A stretch of DNA of 32,971 nucleotides, from assembly GCF_023715485.1 (NCBI RefSeq), contig NZ_JAMBOF010000027.1, positions 1 through 32,971 on the forward strand, read 5' to 3'. A program made the translations under genes and the position numbers. Of this stretch, positions 15,436-23,606 are shown piece by piece; positions within the stretch are counted from its first letter, which is position 1, and each line of letters begins with the position of its first letter. The notes under the pieces are model-generated. The model saw nothing but the letters and a program-made list of their open reading frames with translations, did no database searches and was not told the DNA's origin. This stretch comes from Mesobacillus subterraneus (GTDB lineage Bacteria; Bacillota; Bacilli; Bacillales; Cytobacillaceae).

Positions 15436-16333
15436 GCTGTGGTACCCCAATTTTTCTTCCTATAAGTTTAATTAACAGTATTATTAAGCCATAAGGAAGG
15501 AGAATCAAACCAACGGCAAGGATAAAGATTTCAGGCGAAACAAACCTATAAAGCAATAATGTGAAACCATCAATCAAAAATAGGTATTCTACTAAAATCA
15601 AACTCGTAATCATCATCCAGTATATGAGCGATAAATATTGAGAAAAAGAATATATGATATTTCTAACTACATGTTTTGTGAATACTTCCAGTTGACTAAG
15701 CCCCTTAGCCCTTGCAAAGTCTACATACAGTTTTTCGTATTCTTTTTCGAACAAAGTAATCATGATTCTGATCAGCATAAAAAGAGGTACCAGCATGAGA
15801 CAAATAATGGGCATGATGTACACTTCCGTGTTTAAACTATATATTTGTAAAAACTTAAGCCCCGTCTTTTTATACAAATAAATTACTCCAAACTGAAAGC
15901 TCATGATAATAAATACATCCGGCAAAGTTTCAAGGATAGAAATAAACTTTCTAACTAACCTTTTAGCTTTTATAGGGAACCAGAGGTACATATAAACAAA
16001 AGTAAATGCAAAAATAACGCCAAGTAATAATGCGCTAAACAACACTGTCATGGAGTAGCTATACGCTTTTGGCAAGTAATTAAAAACTGAGATTGTTTTA
16101 ACCATGTGAGGGATAAGTATTAACCCATCTTTTAATGAAAGTATATTTCCGAAAGTAGTTTTAACTGTATTTAAAAATTCGAATGGATAAAACCCCAAAA
16201 TGTTTTGGTTGTAAATTAGTGATTTCATAGAAGCCAACATAAGTACGGTAAGAAAAACTAATAATACTTTTAAGAAGAGTTTAATTCCTTTTGATAATAT
16301 GTACACGTTAAGAAAATGTAAGTAATTCTTCAT
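15428..16333 (-). CDS. ABC transporter permease, oligopeptide-type (DppB/OppB-like)
   Basis: A 301-residue integral membrane protein with about six hydrophobic segments. It has a BPD_transp_1 domain whose EAA loop reads YVDFARAKGLSQLEVFTKHV. The N-terminal part is more diverged than in typical OppB proteins. The start follows AAGGAGA. The stop overlaps the start of the OppC-like gene, so the two are translationally coupled. This pair is one of the few multi-gene units among the repeats. The substrate, possibly peptides, is not deducible. Confidence 0.78.
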   Translation of the reverse strand: MKNYLHFLNVYILSKGIKLFLKVLLVFLTVLMLASMKSLIYNQNILGFYPFEFLNTVKTTFGNILSLKDGLILIPHMVKTISVFNYLPKAYSYSMTVLFSALLLGVIFAFTFVYMYLWFPIKAKRLVRKFISILETLPDVFIIMSFQFGVIYLYKKTGLKFLQIYSLNTEVYIMPIICLMLVPLFMLIRIMITLFEKEYEKLYVDFARAKGLSQLEVFTKHVVRNIIYSFSQYLSLIYWMMITSLILVEYLFLIDGFTLLLYRFVSPEIFILAVGLILLPYGLIILLIKLIGRKIGVPQHE

Positions 16334-16454
16334 TTAGTCTCCTTTCTCATAAAATTCTGCTAATATTTAATACGAATAACACGTTAAAAAGTTCCATAAT
16401 AAGTAAATGTGTGTACGGCGAACATTAATTAATCTTAATAATATTAAAGAATCA

Positions 16455-16488
16455 TTATTCAACTAAACTGCATCGTTAGTGAAAGAAG
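16455..16488. repeat. Array repeat R6, short form
   Basis: TTATTCAACTAAACTGCATC followed by GTTAGTGAAAGAAG: the left arm of the full repeat is joined directly to its right arm with only a few bases between, the internal hairpin being absent. It lies 44 bp from the stop of the HExxH protein gene. Confidence 0.7.
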
Positions 16489-16531
16489 CCGATACTGTGA
16501 TTTGGACATCGTGTATGCTTTAAGTAGTCAT

Positions 16532-17368
16532 TTAATATCTCAATTTTTGATATTCATTCCAAATTAAATTTGAATTTAAAAGGGTTAAATCCTTTAGCTC
16601 CCATCCGTTTTTCAGTAGTGTTAGTAACACTTGCATCCCGAAAAAGTAGCCGGATTTGCCGAATTTCAAATTCTCATTCAGCATAAAGTATTTTTCCATA
16701 AGAGATGGAGTTATATTTTTCTCGAAATCTAATTTAATATCTTGCTCAATTAAATGAATGTTTTCTTTTAGAAGATTGTATTGTTGGTCATCTAAAAACA
16801 ACATTTTCTGAAGATTACTATGAGAAAAATCCATCTTATTCATAATCAAGGGAGTTAAAGTTGCAAGACCTTCTGCTATAATTAACTGCCCTACCGTCAA
16901 ATTATCCTCTAACAAGGAATCAAAACGTACCAGATGATTAAATTCGTGCTGTATTAATCTCTCAATATCTATATTCGACAGTCTTTCCAAACCTAAATAT
17001 AAAAATGGTCTGGATGCAGCGGGCAATGCCGTTCCATCTATGTGTCCAAAACCGACCAACATATAAACATCAAATTCTTTTGTAAATTTAAAGTAATCAG
17101 CAGCCTTTTTCAGTACTTCAGTTACCTCTGCTTGGTCTATAACCTGTGAACTTTTATTTGCCTGTTCAGCTAAAGAATAAAAATCAATATGGGGAACTAT
17201 ATACTGCTTTTTTTTTTCTATATCTGTCATATACAAATTAGCAAAGATAGTATCGAAGATTTCTCTGTACTCTTTGTAATAGTTCAGCCAAGCTTCCTCT
17301 TTACTTTGGTTATTTTCCAAGTTTTTAATGACATTTAAAAAAGAGTTCAGTCCGTTGTGTACTTGCAT
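16532..17368 (-). CDS. Predicted Zn metallopeptidase (HExxH, DUF2268-like)
   Basis: A 278-residue protein without a signal peptide. The motif IQHEFNHLVRFD provides HExxH. A downstream Glu in IIAEGLATL about 25 residues later is a plausible third ligand, which gives a gluzincin-like arrangement. The overall pattern resembles DUF2268/YjaZ-type putative proteases. The start follows a G-rich ribosome site (GGGGGGGAACG). It is a single-gene unit between repeats R6 and R7. Another HExxH gene, now broken, lies three units to the left. The substrate is unknown. Confidence 0.65.
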   Translation of the reverse strand: MQVHNGLNSFLNVIKNLENNQSKEEAWLNYYKEYREIFDTIFANLYMTDIEKKKQYIVPHIDFYSLAEQANKSSQVIDQAEVTEVLKKAADYFKFTKEFDVYMLVGFGHIDGTALPAASRPFLYLGLERLSNIDIERLIQHEFNHLVRFDSLLEDNLTVGQLIIAEGLATLTPLIMNKMDFSHSNLQKMLFLDDQQYNLLKENIHLIEQDIKLDFEKNITPSLMEKYFMLNENLKFGKSGYFFGMQVLLTLLKNGWELKDLTLLNSNLIWNEYQKLRY

Positions 17369-17394
17369 CGTTCCCCCCCTAAATTGCTATAGCC

Positions 17395-17430
17395 TTGCTC
17401 CACTATCCTGCACCTATAGCTCAATAAGGA
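17395..17430. repeat. Array repeat R7, left module only
   Basis: TTGCTCCACTATCCTGCACC followed by TATAGCTCAATAAGGA matches the left module of R2/R4. No hairpin or right arm follows; the sequence passes straight into the C-terminal coding end of the hydrolase, whose TGA stop (17421) lies inside the module. Confidence 0.65.
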
Positions 17431-18275
17431 ACCGTTTCTTTTAAGTAAGTTGAGATGACTTGTCTAAACAACATCTTTTCTTCAAGGAAAGGGTAATGAT
17501 TGCTTTCATTAAAAACAAATAGTTGTGACTTTGGTATTAACTCATTCATTTCTACGGAGAAAGAAAGCGGGCATTGTACATCGTAACGGCCACTCAATAG
17601 TAAAGTATTAGTTGAGATTTTTTCTAACTCACGGGTTACATCAAAGATCATTTCTTCCCTAATAAAAAAGTTCATTCTTGGAGCAGACATCTTTTTATGT
17701 ATGCCTAAAGAAAAGTATTCATCATACTTATCCGGGTGAAATAAAGACAGTTTCGTTCTCTCTTTTGAGAAACGCTCCCTTTCACTAGGTGTTAAATCAA
17801 AGCGTTTTAAAGTCTCAATAAGTTGCTGCATTCGGTCAAAGTGTGGATGGTCGGGATGATAGATACATTCAGAGGATGAATTAGCATATTTCCTGGCAGC
17901 TGACCCCACAATTATTAGTGAAGTAAGAGACGTAGAAAAATGAATACCGTAGATGACTCCTATCATACCTCCTGTCGAGTGCCCGGCAAAGGTCCATTTG
18001 GCATAACCCAACGCCTCTCGGATTGCTTCAAGGTCAAAAACAGCATCAAACATACTTAACTCATGAGCCTCTTGAGCCTCACTTGAATTTCCAGCTTCTT
18101 TTAAATTCACAAGGTAGACCGTATTATTCTCTGTCAAAGAATCTGCAAAGTAATCACCTGTATGATTAAACTCTGAATAATGATGAGTGACGCAAATTGG
18201 ATTGCCCTCTCCTTTTACAAAGACCTCAAAGTTTCCCCGTGCGGTATTGATTGTTTTCGTTTCCCAGTAGGTCAT
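17421..18275 (-). CDS. Alpha/beta-fold hydrolase
   Basis: A 284-residue alpha/beta hydrolase. The nucleophile elbow GHSTGG gives the catalytic Ser. LLSGRYDVQCPLSFS carries the acid (Asp) and FNESNHYPFLEE the catalytic His. There is no signal peptide. The start follows AAGGAGA. The last residues (VPY) and stop are encoded in repeat R7, so the original C-terminus may have been replaced when the unit joined its neighbour. It is divergent from the tyrosine recombinase gene and would be the first unit of the left array. The substrate is unknown. Confidence 0.85.
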   Translation of the reverse strand: MTYWETKTINTARGNFEVFVKGEGNPICVTHHYSEFNHTGDYFADSLTENNTVYLVNLKEAGNSSEAQEAHELSMFDAVFDLEAIREALGYAKWTFAGHSTGGMIGVIYGIHFSTSLTSLIIVGSAARKYANSSSECIYHPDHPHFDRMQQLIETLKRFDLTPSERERFSKERTKLSLFHPDKYDEYFSLGIHKKMSAPRMNFFIREEMIFDVTRELEKISTNTLLLSGRYDVQCPLSFSVEMNELIPKSQLFVFNESNHYPFLEEKMLFRQVISTYLKETVPY

Positions 18276-18419
18276 TACAAAATCTCCTTACCTATCTAGT
18301 TATCTTTACATTAATAGTCTTGGAATAAATCTTTCTACACTATTGAATACCTTGAGTCTTAATTTCTATAAAACAGGCAATAATTCCTCTTAGTATCCAA
18401 TTAAATGGGAGGGATTTGT

Positions 18420-19259
18420 TTGTTATTATCAACTGCGTGGAAATCCTATGAAGCTGATAAACGTATAGAAGGCTTTTCTCCATATACTTTAAAAGCATAT
18501 GGAATCCAAGCAAAGCTGCTCATTGGTTATTTTAATGATCCGAATATTGATAGTTTCGACACAGAAAGGTTCAAGGAATATCTTGCTACTCAAGGTAAGG
18601 ACTTAAAACCCTCTAGTATGGCTCACAGGATTCGATTTATGAAGTCATTGTTTCGCTGGTGTCACGAGGAAGGGCATATACCCCTTAATCCAGCAGCAAA
18701 GATCAAGGAGCCTAAAGCGGGCAAGAGAATTCCAAAGTTTCTATCAGAAAGGGAGATTGAACTTTTACGTGAAGCATGTCTAAGTCCTATGGAAAAGGAA
18801 CTTTTCGAATTTATGTTTTCAACTGGCTTGAGAATCGGTGAAATCGCTGCTCTAGATCGCAATTGCATTAATTGGTCTAACCGTTCCGCAATCGTCAGGG
18901 GAAAGGGTGATAAGGAACGTGAAGTCTATTTTAATATTCGAGCAGAATTATGGCTCAAGCGATACATCGATAGCCGCAAGGATAAGGATCCAGCCATTTT
19001 TGTAACGGAGAGGCAGCCACACAGGAGGAGTATTGCGCAAATGAGGTATTACATAAAGAAAATCTCAGCCCGTGCCGGCATAGATAAGGAAATTCACCCA
19101 CACCAATTGAGACACAGCTATGCTACCCACTTATTAAATAATGGAGCACCAGTAGAAGTCATTCAGAGTCTTTTGGCCCACGAGAAAAGTGAAACCACTC
19201 GAATATATGCTCAATTAAGTGGTAGGCTCAGACAGGAGTTTTACCAGAAATACTTCTAA
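18420..19259 (+). CDS. Tyrosine recombinase/integrase
   Basis: TTG at 18420, after GGGAGGG, gives 279 residues; an ATG at 18405 overlaps that ribosome site and is less likely. The N-terminal SAM-like core-binding domain spans about 5-85. The catalytic domain has Arg138 (STGLRIGEIAAL), Lys162 (RGKGDKERE), HPHQLRHSYATHL (His228, Arg231), His254 (LLAHEKSE) and Tyr263 (TTRIYAQL). All catalytic residues are present. The size and motifs are XerC/D-like, and the extra helix typical of integron IntI before the HxLR motif is not apparent. It is the only plus-strand gene among the repeat-flanked units and is divergent from the array on its left. I infer that it could mobilise the units. Confidence 0.9.
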   Translation: MLLSTAWKSYEADKRIEGFSPYTLKAYGIQAKLLIGYFNDPNIDSFDTERFKEYLATQGKDLKPSSMAHRIRFMKSLFRWCHEEGHIPLNPAAKIKEPKAGKRIPKFLSEREIELLREACLSPMEKELFEFMFSTGLRIGEIAALDRNCINWSNRSAIVRGKGDKEREVYFNIRAELWLKRYIDSRKDKDPAIFVTERQPHRRSIAQMRYYIKKISARAGIDKEIHPHQLRHSYATHLLNNGAPVEVIQSLLAHEKSETTRIYAQLSGRLRQEFYQKYF

Positions 19260-19272
19260 CAATGAGAAGAAG

Positions 19273-19294
19273 CAACGCAATTTGCGTTGTTTTT
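19273..19294 (+). terminator. Intrinsic terminator of the recombinase gene
   Basis: CAACGCAA/TTGCGTTG is followed by TTTTT, 14 bp after the recombinase stop. Confidence 0.8.
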
Positions 19295-19301
19295 GAACTC
19301 T

Positions 19302-19332
19302 TGCACCCGATAGTTTAAGTGAAAAACTTCAC
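19302..19332. repeat. Array repeat R8, right arm only
   Basis: TTGCACCCGATAGTTTAAGT then GAAAAACTTCAC matches the right arm of R9 (GCACCCGATAGTTTGATG) and an almost identical end at R10 (23581-23606). It ends about 26 bp from the stop of the following minus-strand gene. Confidence 0.65.
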
Positions 19333-19357
19333 ATTTTTCTGGGTAGCATTAAGAATG

Positions 19358-19879
19358 CTAATTATAGATACCCCATTCGTACAAAAAGTAATGGCTATCT
19401 GATTGGCCGAATATGCAATCATAAACATGGCCTTTTTTTACTTGTATTGGTTCTATGTCCTTTAAACGACTTAAAAGTCCTTCAATAACCGATTCTTGTA
19501 CATTCACATCAGATAAATCCCTTTTAAATCTATTTATAAAATCATCTTTCTCTACTAACTCTATATAAATTATTTCTCTTGGGTAATAATCATTAATAAA
19601 GTAATTTTTTAGTGCTTTTATCCATACTTCATCAGTATTTTTTGGCTCTTCGTTAATATTCCATTCTTCTCCATCGAATAGTTGCTTTTTAAATATTGCA
19701 GAGAATGCCTCTTTAATATTATTAAATTGACTTTTTTCAGCAAATACTATGTCTACTTGCTTTACAAATTTATCTCTATATTCATGCACATCAAATGATA
19801 AATTTGATAGTTCTATATTTGCAATTTGTCGAGCAAAAGTATTTGGATCATCTAACAATTCTTTGATTTCTTTCTTCAT
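19358..19879 (-). CDS. Hypothetical protein, 173 aa
   Basis: ATG at 19879 follows GAGGGGAT, which decides the start; a longer open frame upstream lacks a site and enters the neighbour's terminator. The product begins MKKEIKELLDDPNTFARQIA, is charged and helix-rich, and ends in an aromatic-rich segment, HYFLYEWGIYN. It has no signal peptide or membrane segment. I do not recognise the family. Size and setting, as a single gene next to a repeat end, resemble the other accessory units. The immunity-protein style (acidic, small, orphan) is suggestive only. Confidence 0.65.
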   Translation of the reverse strand: MKKEIKELLDDPNTFARQIANIELSNLSFDVHEYRDKFVKQVDIVFAEKSQFNNIKEAFSAIFKKQLFDGEEWNINEEPKNTDEVWIKALKNYFINDYYPREIIYIELVEKDDFINRFKRDLSDVNVQESVIEGLLSRLKDIEPIQVKKGHVYDCIFGQSDSHYFLYEWGIYN

Positions 19880-20022
19880 CGTAATCCCCTCACTCATCAA
19901 GATATTTTTAAGCCCCTCCCCTCCGAAGAAACTATCCGTCTTTAGAATTTTCGGTAGTGTACTTAAATTTTCAGACATTCTTACGGTGAGGTTGGAAAAG
20001 TAATTGACATTGTAGGTTATAC

Positions 20023-20058
20023 AAAAAAAGGCCTGCCTCCTCAATTGGAAGGCAAGCC
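20023..20058 (-). terminator. Intrinsic terminator of the secreted protein gene
   Basis: On the minus strand GGCTTGCCTTCC-AATTGA-GGAGGCAGGCC, with one bulge, is followed by TTTTTTT, 14 bp after the stop at 20072. Confidence 0.85.
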
Positions 20059-20071
20059 CGGATGCAAAAAC

Positions 20072-21709
20072 TTAATTGCTGACCACAATATCATCGAAAT
20101 TGAGCCTTTTTCCGGAAGTTCCAGAAACAACGATCCTGAACCTTACAGGTGAGGTTAGGTTTAATGTAAAAGTTTTAACCGCTAGTGCGGATCCGCTGGT
20201 ATTCGAGCTGCCGACGTTGGTCCAAGACGTTCCTCCATTCGTCGACATTTGCAGCTGCCATGAGGCACCAGTGTCGGTTCCAAAGTTCGCGTGGGAAACT
20301 TGTACACTTTTTGCACCGTTTACATCAAAATTCATTGTAAGGGTCCCATATGACCGGACGCGCGCAGACTGTACGCCATTTTTCTTATCACTGGATAAAT
20401 TGCCAAGCACCGCATTGTCAAAATACCAGGATCCACTTGATAGGGACACATTCCCTGCAGAATACGCTCCCTTTGTCCCTGACTCAAAATCCTCATCCAT
20501 TGCTGCTGGTCCCACAGTGCCGCCATCATCGTAACCATATGATCCCAACTTGAAGGTTGATGGGTCATACCACTTGTAGCCCGCTGAAGGCTGTGACCAA
20601 GGCTCCGCTTCTGGTTCAGTGGAAGTCTCAGGTGTTTCCATCGCTAACAGATTTGTTGGCTGATCAAGCTGCAATCCGCTAACCTGTGATAAAGAAGTAT
20701 AATTTTCCTGCTTGGCTAGCCAGTCAATCAAATTGACAAGCAAAGTACTGTCGTTCTGCTCTTTAAATCCATCATAGGTAGTTTTCGTACCGCCCGTTTC
20801 TTCACGCAGGTATTTTGGAGTTGAATCTTCTACCGGGGAAGAATCCCCAATGAACGCAGCCTTCCCTAATCCAACCTTGGAAACCGCTGCATAAGGTCCC
20901 TCTGCCCTGCCGCCTCCATTATAGACACCCTGGTCAACAGCATGTGTCCAGGCCGCTGTAGTTTGAGGCAAGTAGACAACACCCTTTGCCTTGTTTGGGT
21001 CCATAATCGCCAAAGTTGACCCTGCATGCATCGCCACAGCCCCGACTCCGGATGTAATCCCGAACGCCTGACTCGGCGCAACAATGTCATTCGCCGTTAC
21101 GTCGCCAATTGCGTTGTAGCGGAATCGCACCCCAAAGTTGTCTCCAAGCCAGTCAGAACCCGTGACTCCCTGCATGGCTGAAGATGAAGCTTCCTCTGAA
21201 CCCATTCCTTTTGCCGGATCATAGTAAGCACCGCGGCGGTATCCGTTAAAAATCTCAGAAGCATCCCAGCGGTTCTTGTTTCGGTCCGCATTATAATGAT
21301 CACCGATGAAAAAAATGCTTCCGCCATCTTGCACATACTGGAGCATCGCAGCCTGTTCAGACGATTTGTATGGTATATTCGCTTCGCCGATGATAAAGAC
21401 ATCATAGGCTTTCAAATCTTCGTACGTAATGGAAGTGTTTTTCCTCAGTTCTTTCGCATAGTATCCCTTATTCGCCAGGGCGCTGGCAAAATCAGAGAAG
21501 GCCCCATCGAGAACCCAGTCGGCAGCACCTGCTGTTTGGCCATGAGTATTGTCGAATAGCACCCTCTTGCCATTCGCAATTCCGTAAGGCTGAAGCTCAG
21601 GTGCCTGGTCAAGCGCATTTTCCGCAGACACTTCGGGGGGGAAATGAAACAAAGTTGGAGACAGCAGCATCAAAATCAAGGCAAAAACAGAAAACTTTTG
21701 ACGGAACAT
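20072..21709 (-). CDS. Secreted GATase-like/DUF4350-type protein with C-terminal beta-sandwich domain
   Basis: ATG at 21709 follows AAGGAGTG and opens with a Sec signal peptide (MFRQKFSVFALILML, cleavage near VSAEN), giving about 545 residues; an earlier start has no support. Residues about 40-350 resemble a class I glutamine-amidotransferase-like (DUF4350-type) fold: RVLFDNTHGQTAGAADW, YDVFIIGEANIPY, GGSIFFIGDHYNAD. A Pro/Glu linker follows. The end (about 420-545; DEDFESGTKGAY to LNFDDIVVSN) is a jelly-roll domain of the kind appended to secreted nucleases and carbohydrate-active enzymes. The activity is unknown. The gene is visibly richer in G and C than its neighbours and has its own terminator. 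Confidence 0.75.
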   Translation of the reverse strand: MFRQKFSVFALILMLLSPTLFHFPPEVSAENALDQAPELQPYGIANGKRVLFDNTHGQTAGAADWVLDGAFSDFASALANKGYYAKELRKNTSITYEDLKAYDVFIIGEANIPYKSSEQAAMLQYVQDGGSIFFIGDHYNADRNKNRWDASEIFNGYRRGAYYDPAKGMGSEEASSSAMQGVTGSDWLGDNFGVRFRYNAIGDVTANDIVAPSQAFGITSGVGAVAMHAGSTLAIMDPNKAKGVVYLPQTTAAWTHAVDQGVYNGGGRAEGPYAAVSKVGLGKAAFIGDSSPVEDSTPKYLREETGGTKTTYDGFKEQNDSTLLVNLIDWLAKQENYTSLSQVSGLQLDQPTNLLAMETPETSTEPEAEPWSQPSAGYKWYDPSTFKLGSYGYDDGGTVGPAAMDEDFESGTKGAYSAGNVSLSSGSWYFDNAVLGNLSSDKKNGVQSARVRSYGTLTMNFDVNGAKSVQVSHANFGTDTGASWQLQMSTNGGTSWTNVGSSNTSGSALAVKTFTLNLTSPVRFRIVVSGTSGKRLNFDDIVVSN

Positions 21710-21799
21710 TTTCTCACTCCTTATTGGTGTTTTCCTTACTAACTTACCACACCAATATTGACAGAATGTTAAGAAACCATTAATTTGAAAATTTCCCAA

Positions 21800-21826
21800 C
21801 ATAGGGTACGTCCCCATGCTTCTTCC
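21800..21826. repeat. REP-like end motif
   Basis: On the minus strand GAAGCATGGGGACGTACCCT resembles the GAAGCATAAGATACGTCCCC region of the 90-bp blocks at 30711 and 31491. I take it as a worn end of an IS200/REP-type element. The assignment is tentative. Confidence 0.35.
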
Positions 21827-21847
21827 GTTTTACATATTATTCCTGTA

Positions 21848-22075
21848 CTACTTAGGAGTACATCCAATAAGTCGGATGAAATTACGGTAAAAGTGAGTTG
21901 GCGAAGAAAACCCTACATCATAGGAAATTTCTGTGATGGTTTTAGTAGAATGGCAAAGAAGCTCTTTTCCTTTATCCACTCTTAATGTCAAAATATACTG
22001 ATGAGGTGAAAGCTTTGTAAATTTTTTAAAGGATCTTATAAAATGGTAGGTACTTTGTTGAGCTAATTCAGCCAT
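21848..22075 (-). pseudogene. AraC-family regulator, HTH domain fragment
   Basis: 75 codons covering only the AraC DNA-binding domain: first helix-turn-helix AELAQQSTYHFIRSFKKFTK, then SPHQYILTLRVDKGKELL, the second HTH ITEISYDVGFSSPTHFYRNF and the end GCTPK. AraC proteins are normally 250-300 residues; the sensor domain is missing. The frame continues upstream only as SQGSVNIEQ before a stop, and this is where repeat R9 begins. The fragment was apparently cut at the repeat boundary. No ribosome site is evident. Confidence 0.75.
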
Positions 22076-22077
22076 CT

Positions 22078-22166
22078 GTTCAATATTAACTGATCCTTGA
22101 CTTCAATGAGAAGTACAAAAAAAGTGCGTTAATCTCTGTTGGATCAACGCACCCGATAGTTTGATG
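22078..22166. repeat. Array repeat R9, full form
   Basis: Left module ATTAACTGATCC then TTGACTTCAATGAG, A-rich spacer, hairpin GCGTTAATC/GGATCAACGC and right arm GCACCCGATAGTTTGATG. On the minus strand ACTTTTTTTGT follows the hairpin. It lies 25 bp from the DUF4256 gene stop. Confidence 0.85.
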
Positions 22167-22190
22167 ATTTATATTAAAGCCTTTTTAACT

Positions 22191-22760
22191 CTATACTCTT
22201 AGCGAGCCTCGGAATCCCCTTGCAGCATAGTAGGAGTCTGCGCCATTGTGGTACATAAAGACAGTGTCGTAGCGGCAATCACAAAAGATGGCCCCGCCAA
22301 GTTTTCTAATATCAGACGGCGTTTCCACCCAGCTAGACGTTTTCACATCGAATTTTCCCAGTTTCTGCAGCTCACGATATTGCTCTTGCGTTAAAAGTTC
22401 AATGCCCATGGCAGCTGCCATATCAATAGCGCTTTTTTCTGGTTTGTGTTTTTTCCTGGACTCCAGGGCTTCACGGTCGTAACAAACACTTCTGCGGCCT
22501 TTTGGACTTTCCGCTGAACAATCAAAAAATATGTATTCATCCTTTTGTTTATCATATCCAACAACGTCCGGCTCACCTTCAGTTCTTTCCATTTCATTGA
22601 GGGACCACAGTTTTTTCATATTTGCCTCCAGCTTTGCCTGGATTTTATCCCATTCAAGACCTTCATGGCGATTCATGTTTTTCTCAAAACGAGTTTTTAA
22701 AGTGCTGAGTAATTCATCACGCTGTTCAAATGATAGCTCCCATTTATTATTTTCTGTCAT
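22191..22760 (-). CDS. DUF4256 family protein
   Basis: A 189-residue cytoplasmic protein of the DUF4256 family. Characteristic stretches are WSLNEMERTEGEPDVVGYDK, FFDCSAESPKGRRSVCYDRE, GIELLTQEQYRELQKLG and FCDCRYDTVFMYHNGADSYY. The length is full. The start follows AAGGGG. The function is unknown; the family is common in Bacillus and other bacteria. It is a single-gene unit with repeat R9 right after its stop. Confidence 0.88.
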   Translation of the reverse strand: MTENNKWELSFEQRDELLSTLKTRFEKNMNRHEGLEWDKIQAKLEANMKKLWSLNEMERTEGEPDVVGYDKQKDEYIFFDCSAESPKGRRSVCYDREALESRKKHKPEKSAIDMAAAMGIELLTQEQYRELQKLGKFDVKTSSWVETPSDIRKLGGAIFCDCRYDTVFMYHNGADSYYAARGFRGSLRV

Positions 22761-22900
22761 ATGGTTACCCCTTTATTGTTTTTACTTTTAATAGTTTAAG
22801 TATATATCAATATTTGATTTATAATAAATCGGAATCAGAAAGCAAAGTAACGTCCCGTGCTTCTTGACGATCTGTTTTCTTAAATACCTGATTATTCGAG

Positions 22901-23479
22901 TCAATCTTTCTTCCTTTTATAACCACGGCGCTTAAGAACCACATCTTCAACAAATTGATTAAATTTCTCTTCTGCTTCGGAATGAAATTTGACAGTGAAA
23001 AGTAAAGTCTTTTCTGGATACTCAGGACCGTTGGATTTAATTTCCTCTTCCTCAGAATAATCCTCAAAAAAGATATCCCACATTCCTTGGTCGTTTTTAA
23101 ACCCAATGGCTTCAATATATTCACCATTTTCTTCTACGTAATAGCCAATATGCCAATGGCGTCCTTTTAAATGTTCCTGTATTTCGTCGGCATACGGCTC
23201 AAACGATGTCTCTACATTGATTAATTCCATCCCTTTGGAAAGGCGATTACTTTGAATAGGAATAGGTTCAGGGAGATCTTCATTATCATATAAAATGCCT
23301 GCCAAAGAAAAAGCTAAATCCTTTTTTGCATTATTTATCGCTTTACGTTTTGTTTCTCCTCGAGATAAAGGATAGTCCCAACCAGCTTCAGGAAACAGAG
23401 TGGGGAAATACACACAAAACATTCCTTCTTCCTCCTGTTGTATGAATGCTGGATAAACTGATTTTCCGGAATTTATCAT
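22901..23479 (-). CDS. HicB-like antitoxin-type protein with C-terminal extension
   Basis: A 192-residue protein. The first about 75 residues, with YPAFIQQEEEGMFCVYFPTL, GRGETK-like SRGETKRKAINNAKKDLA and a PEPIP tail, match the HicB partial RNase H fold. The rest (WHIGYYVEENGEYIEAIGFK, acidic EEEEI segment, FNQFVEDVVLKRRGYKRKKD) is an added domain. HicB antitoxins are usually about 60-140 residues and paired with the HicA RNase; no HicA frame lies beside it. The start follows AGGATG. It could be an orphan antitoxin or a housekeeping HicB relative. Confidence 0.65.
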   Translation of the reverse strand: MINSGKSVYPAFIQQEEEGMFCVYFPTLFPEAGWDYPLSRGETKRKAINNAKKDLAFSLAGILYDNEDLPEPIPIQSNRLSKGMELINVETSFEPYADEIQEHLKGRHWHIGYYVEENGEYIEAIGFKNDQGMWDIFFEDYSEEEEIKSNGPEYPEKTLLFTVKFHSEAEEKFNQFVEDVVLKRRGYKRKKD

Positions 23480-23579
23480 AGTCTCACATCCTTAAATAAA
23501 ACCGTTGTTCCTACTAGCGACACCTTTAAAATTTTATTTATTGTTATATTTCATCAGTTGGTCTTTTACAGCTAATTTG

Positions 23580-23606
23580 TCCATTAGTTTAAGTCAAACA
23601 CTTCAC
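23580..23606. repeat. Array repeat R10, right arm only
   Basis: TCCATTAGTTTAAGTCAAAC then ACTTCAC is nearly the same as the R8 end at 19309-19332. The TGA stop of the histidine kinase gene (23603) lies inside it. Confidence 0.6.

Noticed and set aside
20866-21559. Open frames inside the secreted protein gene
   Set aside because: Shadows of the 545-residue frame in a GC-richer gene.
22819-23127. A 102-codon minus-strand frame overlapping the HicB-like gene, considered as HicA
   Set aside because: It is an alternative frame within the HicB-like coding region and lacks HicA motifs and a ribosome site.
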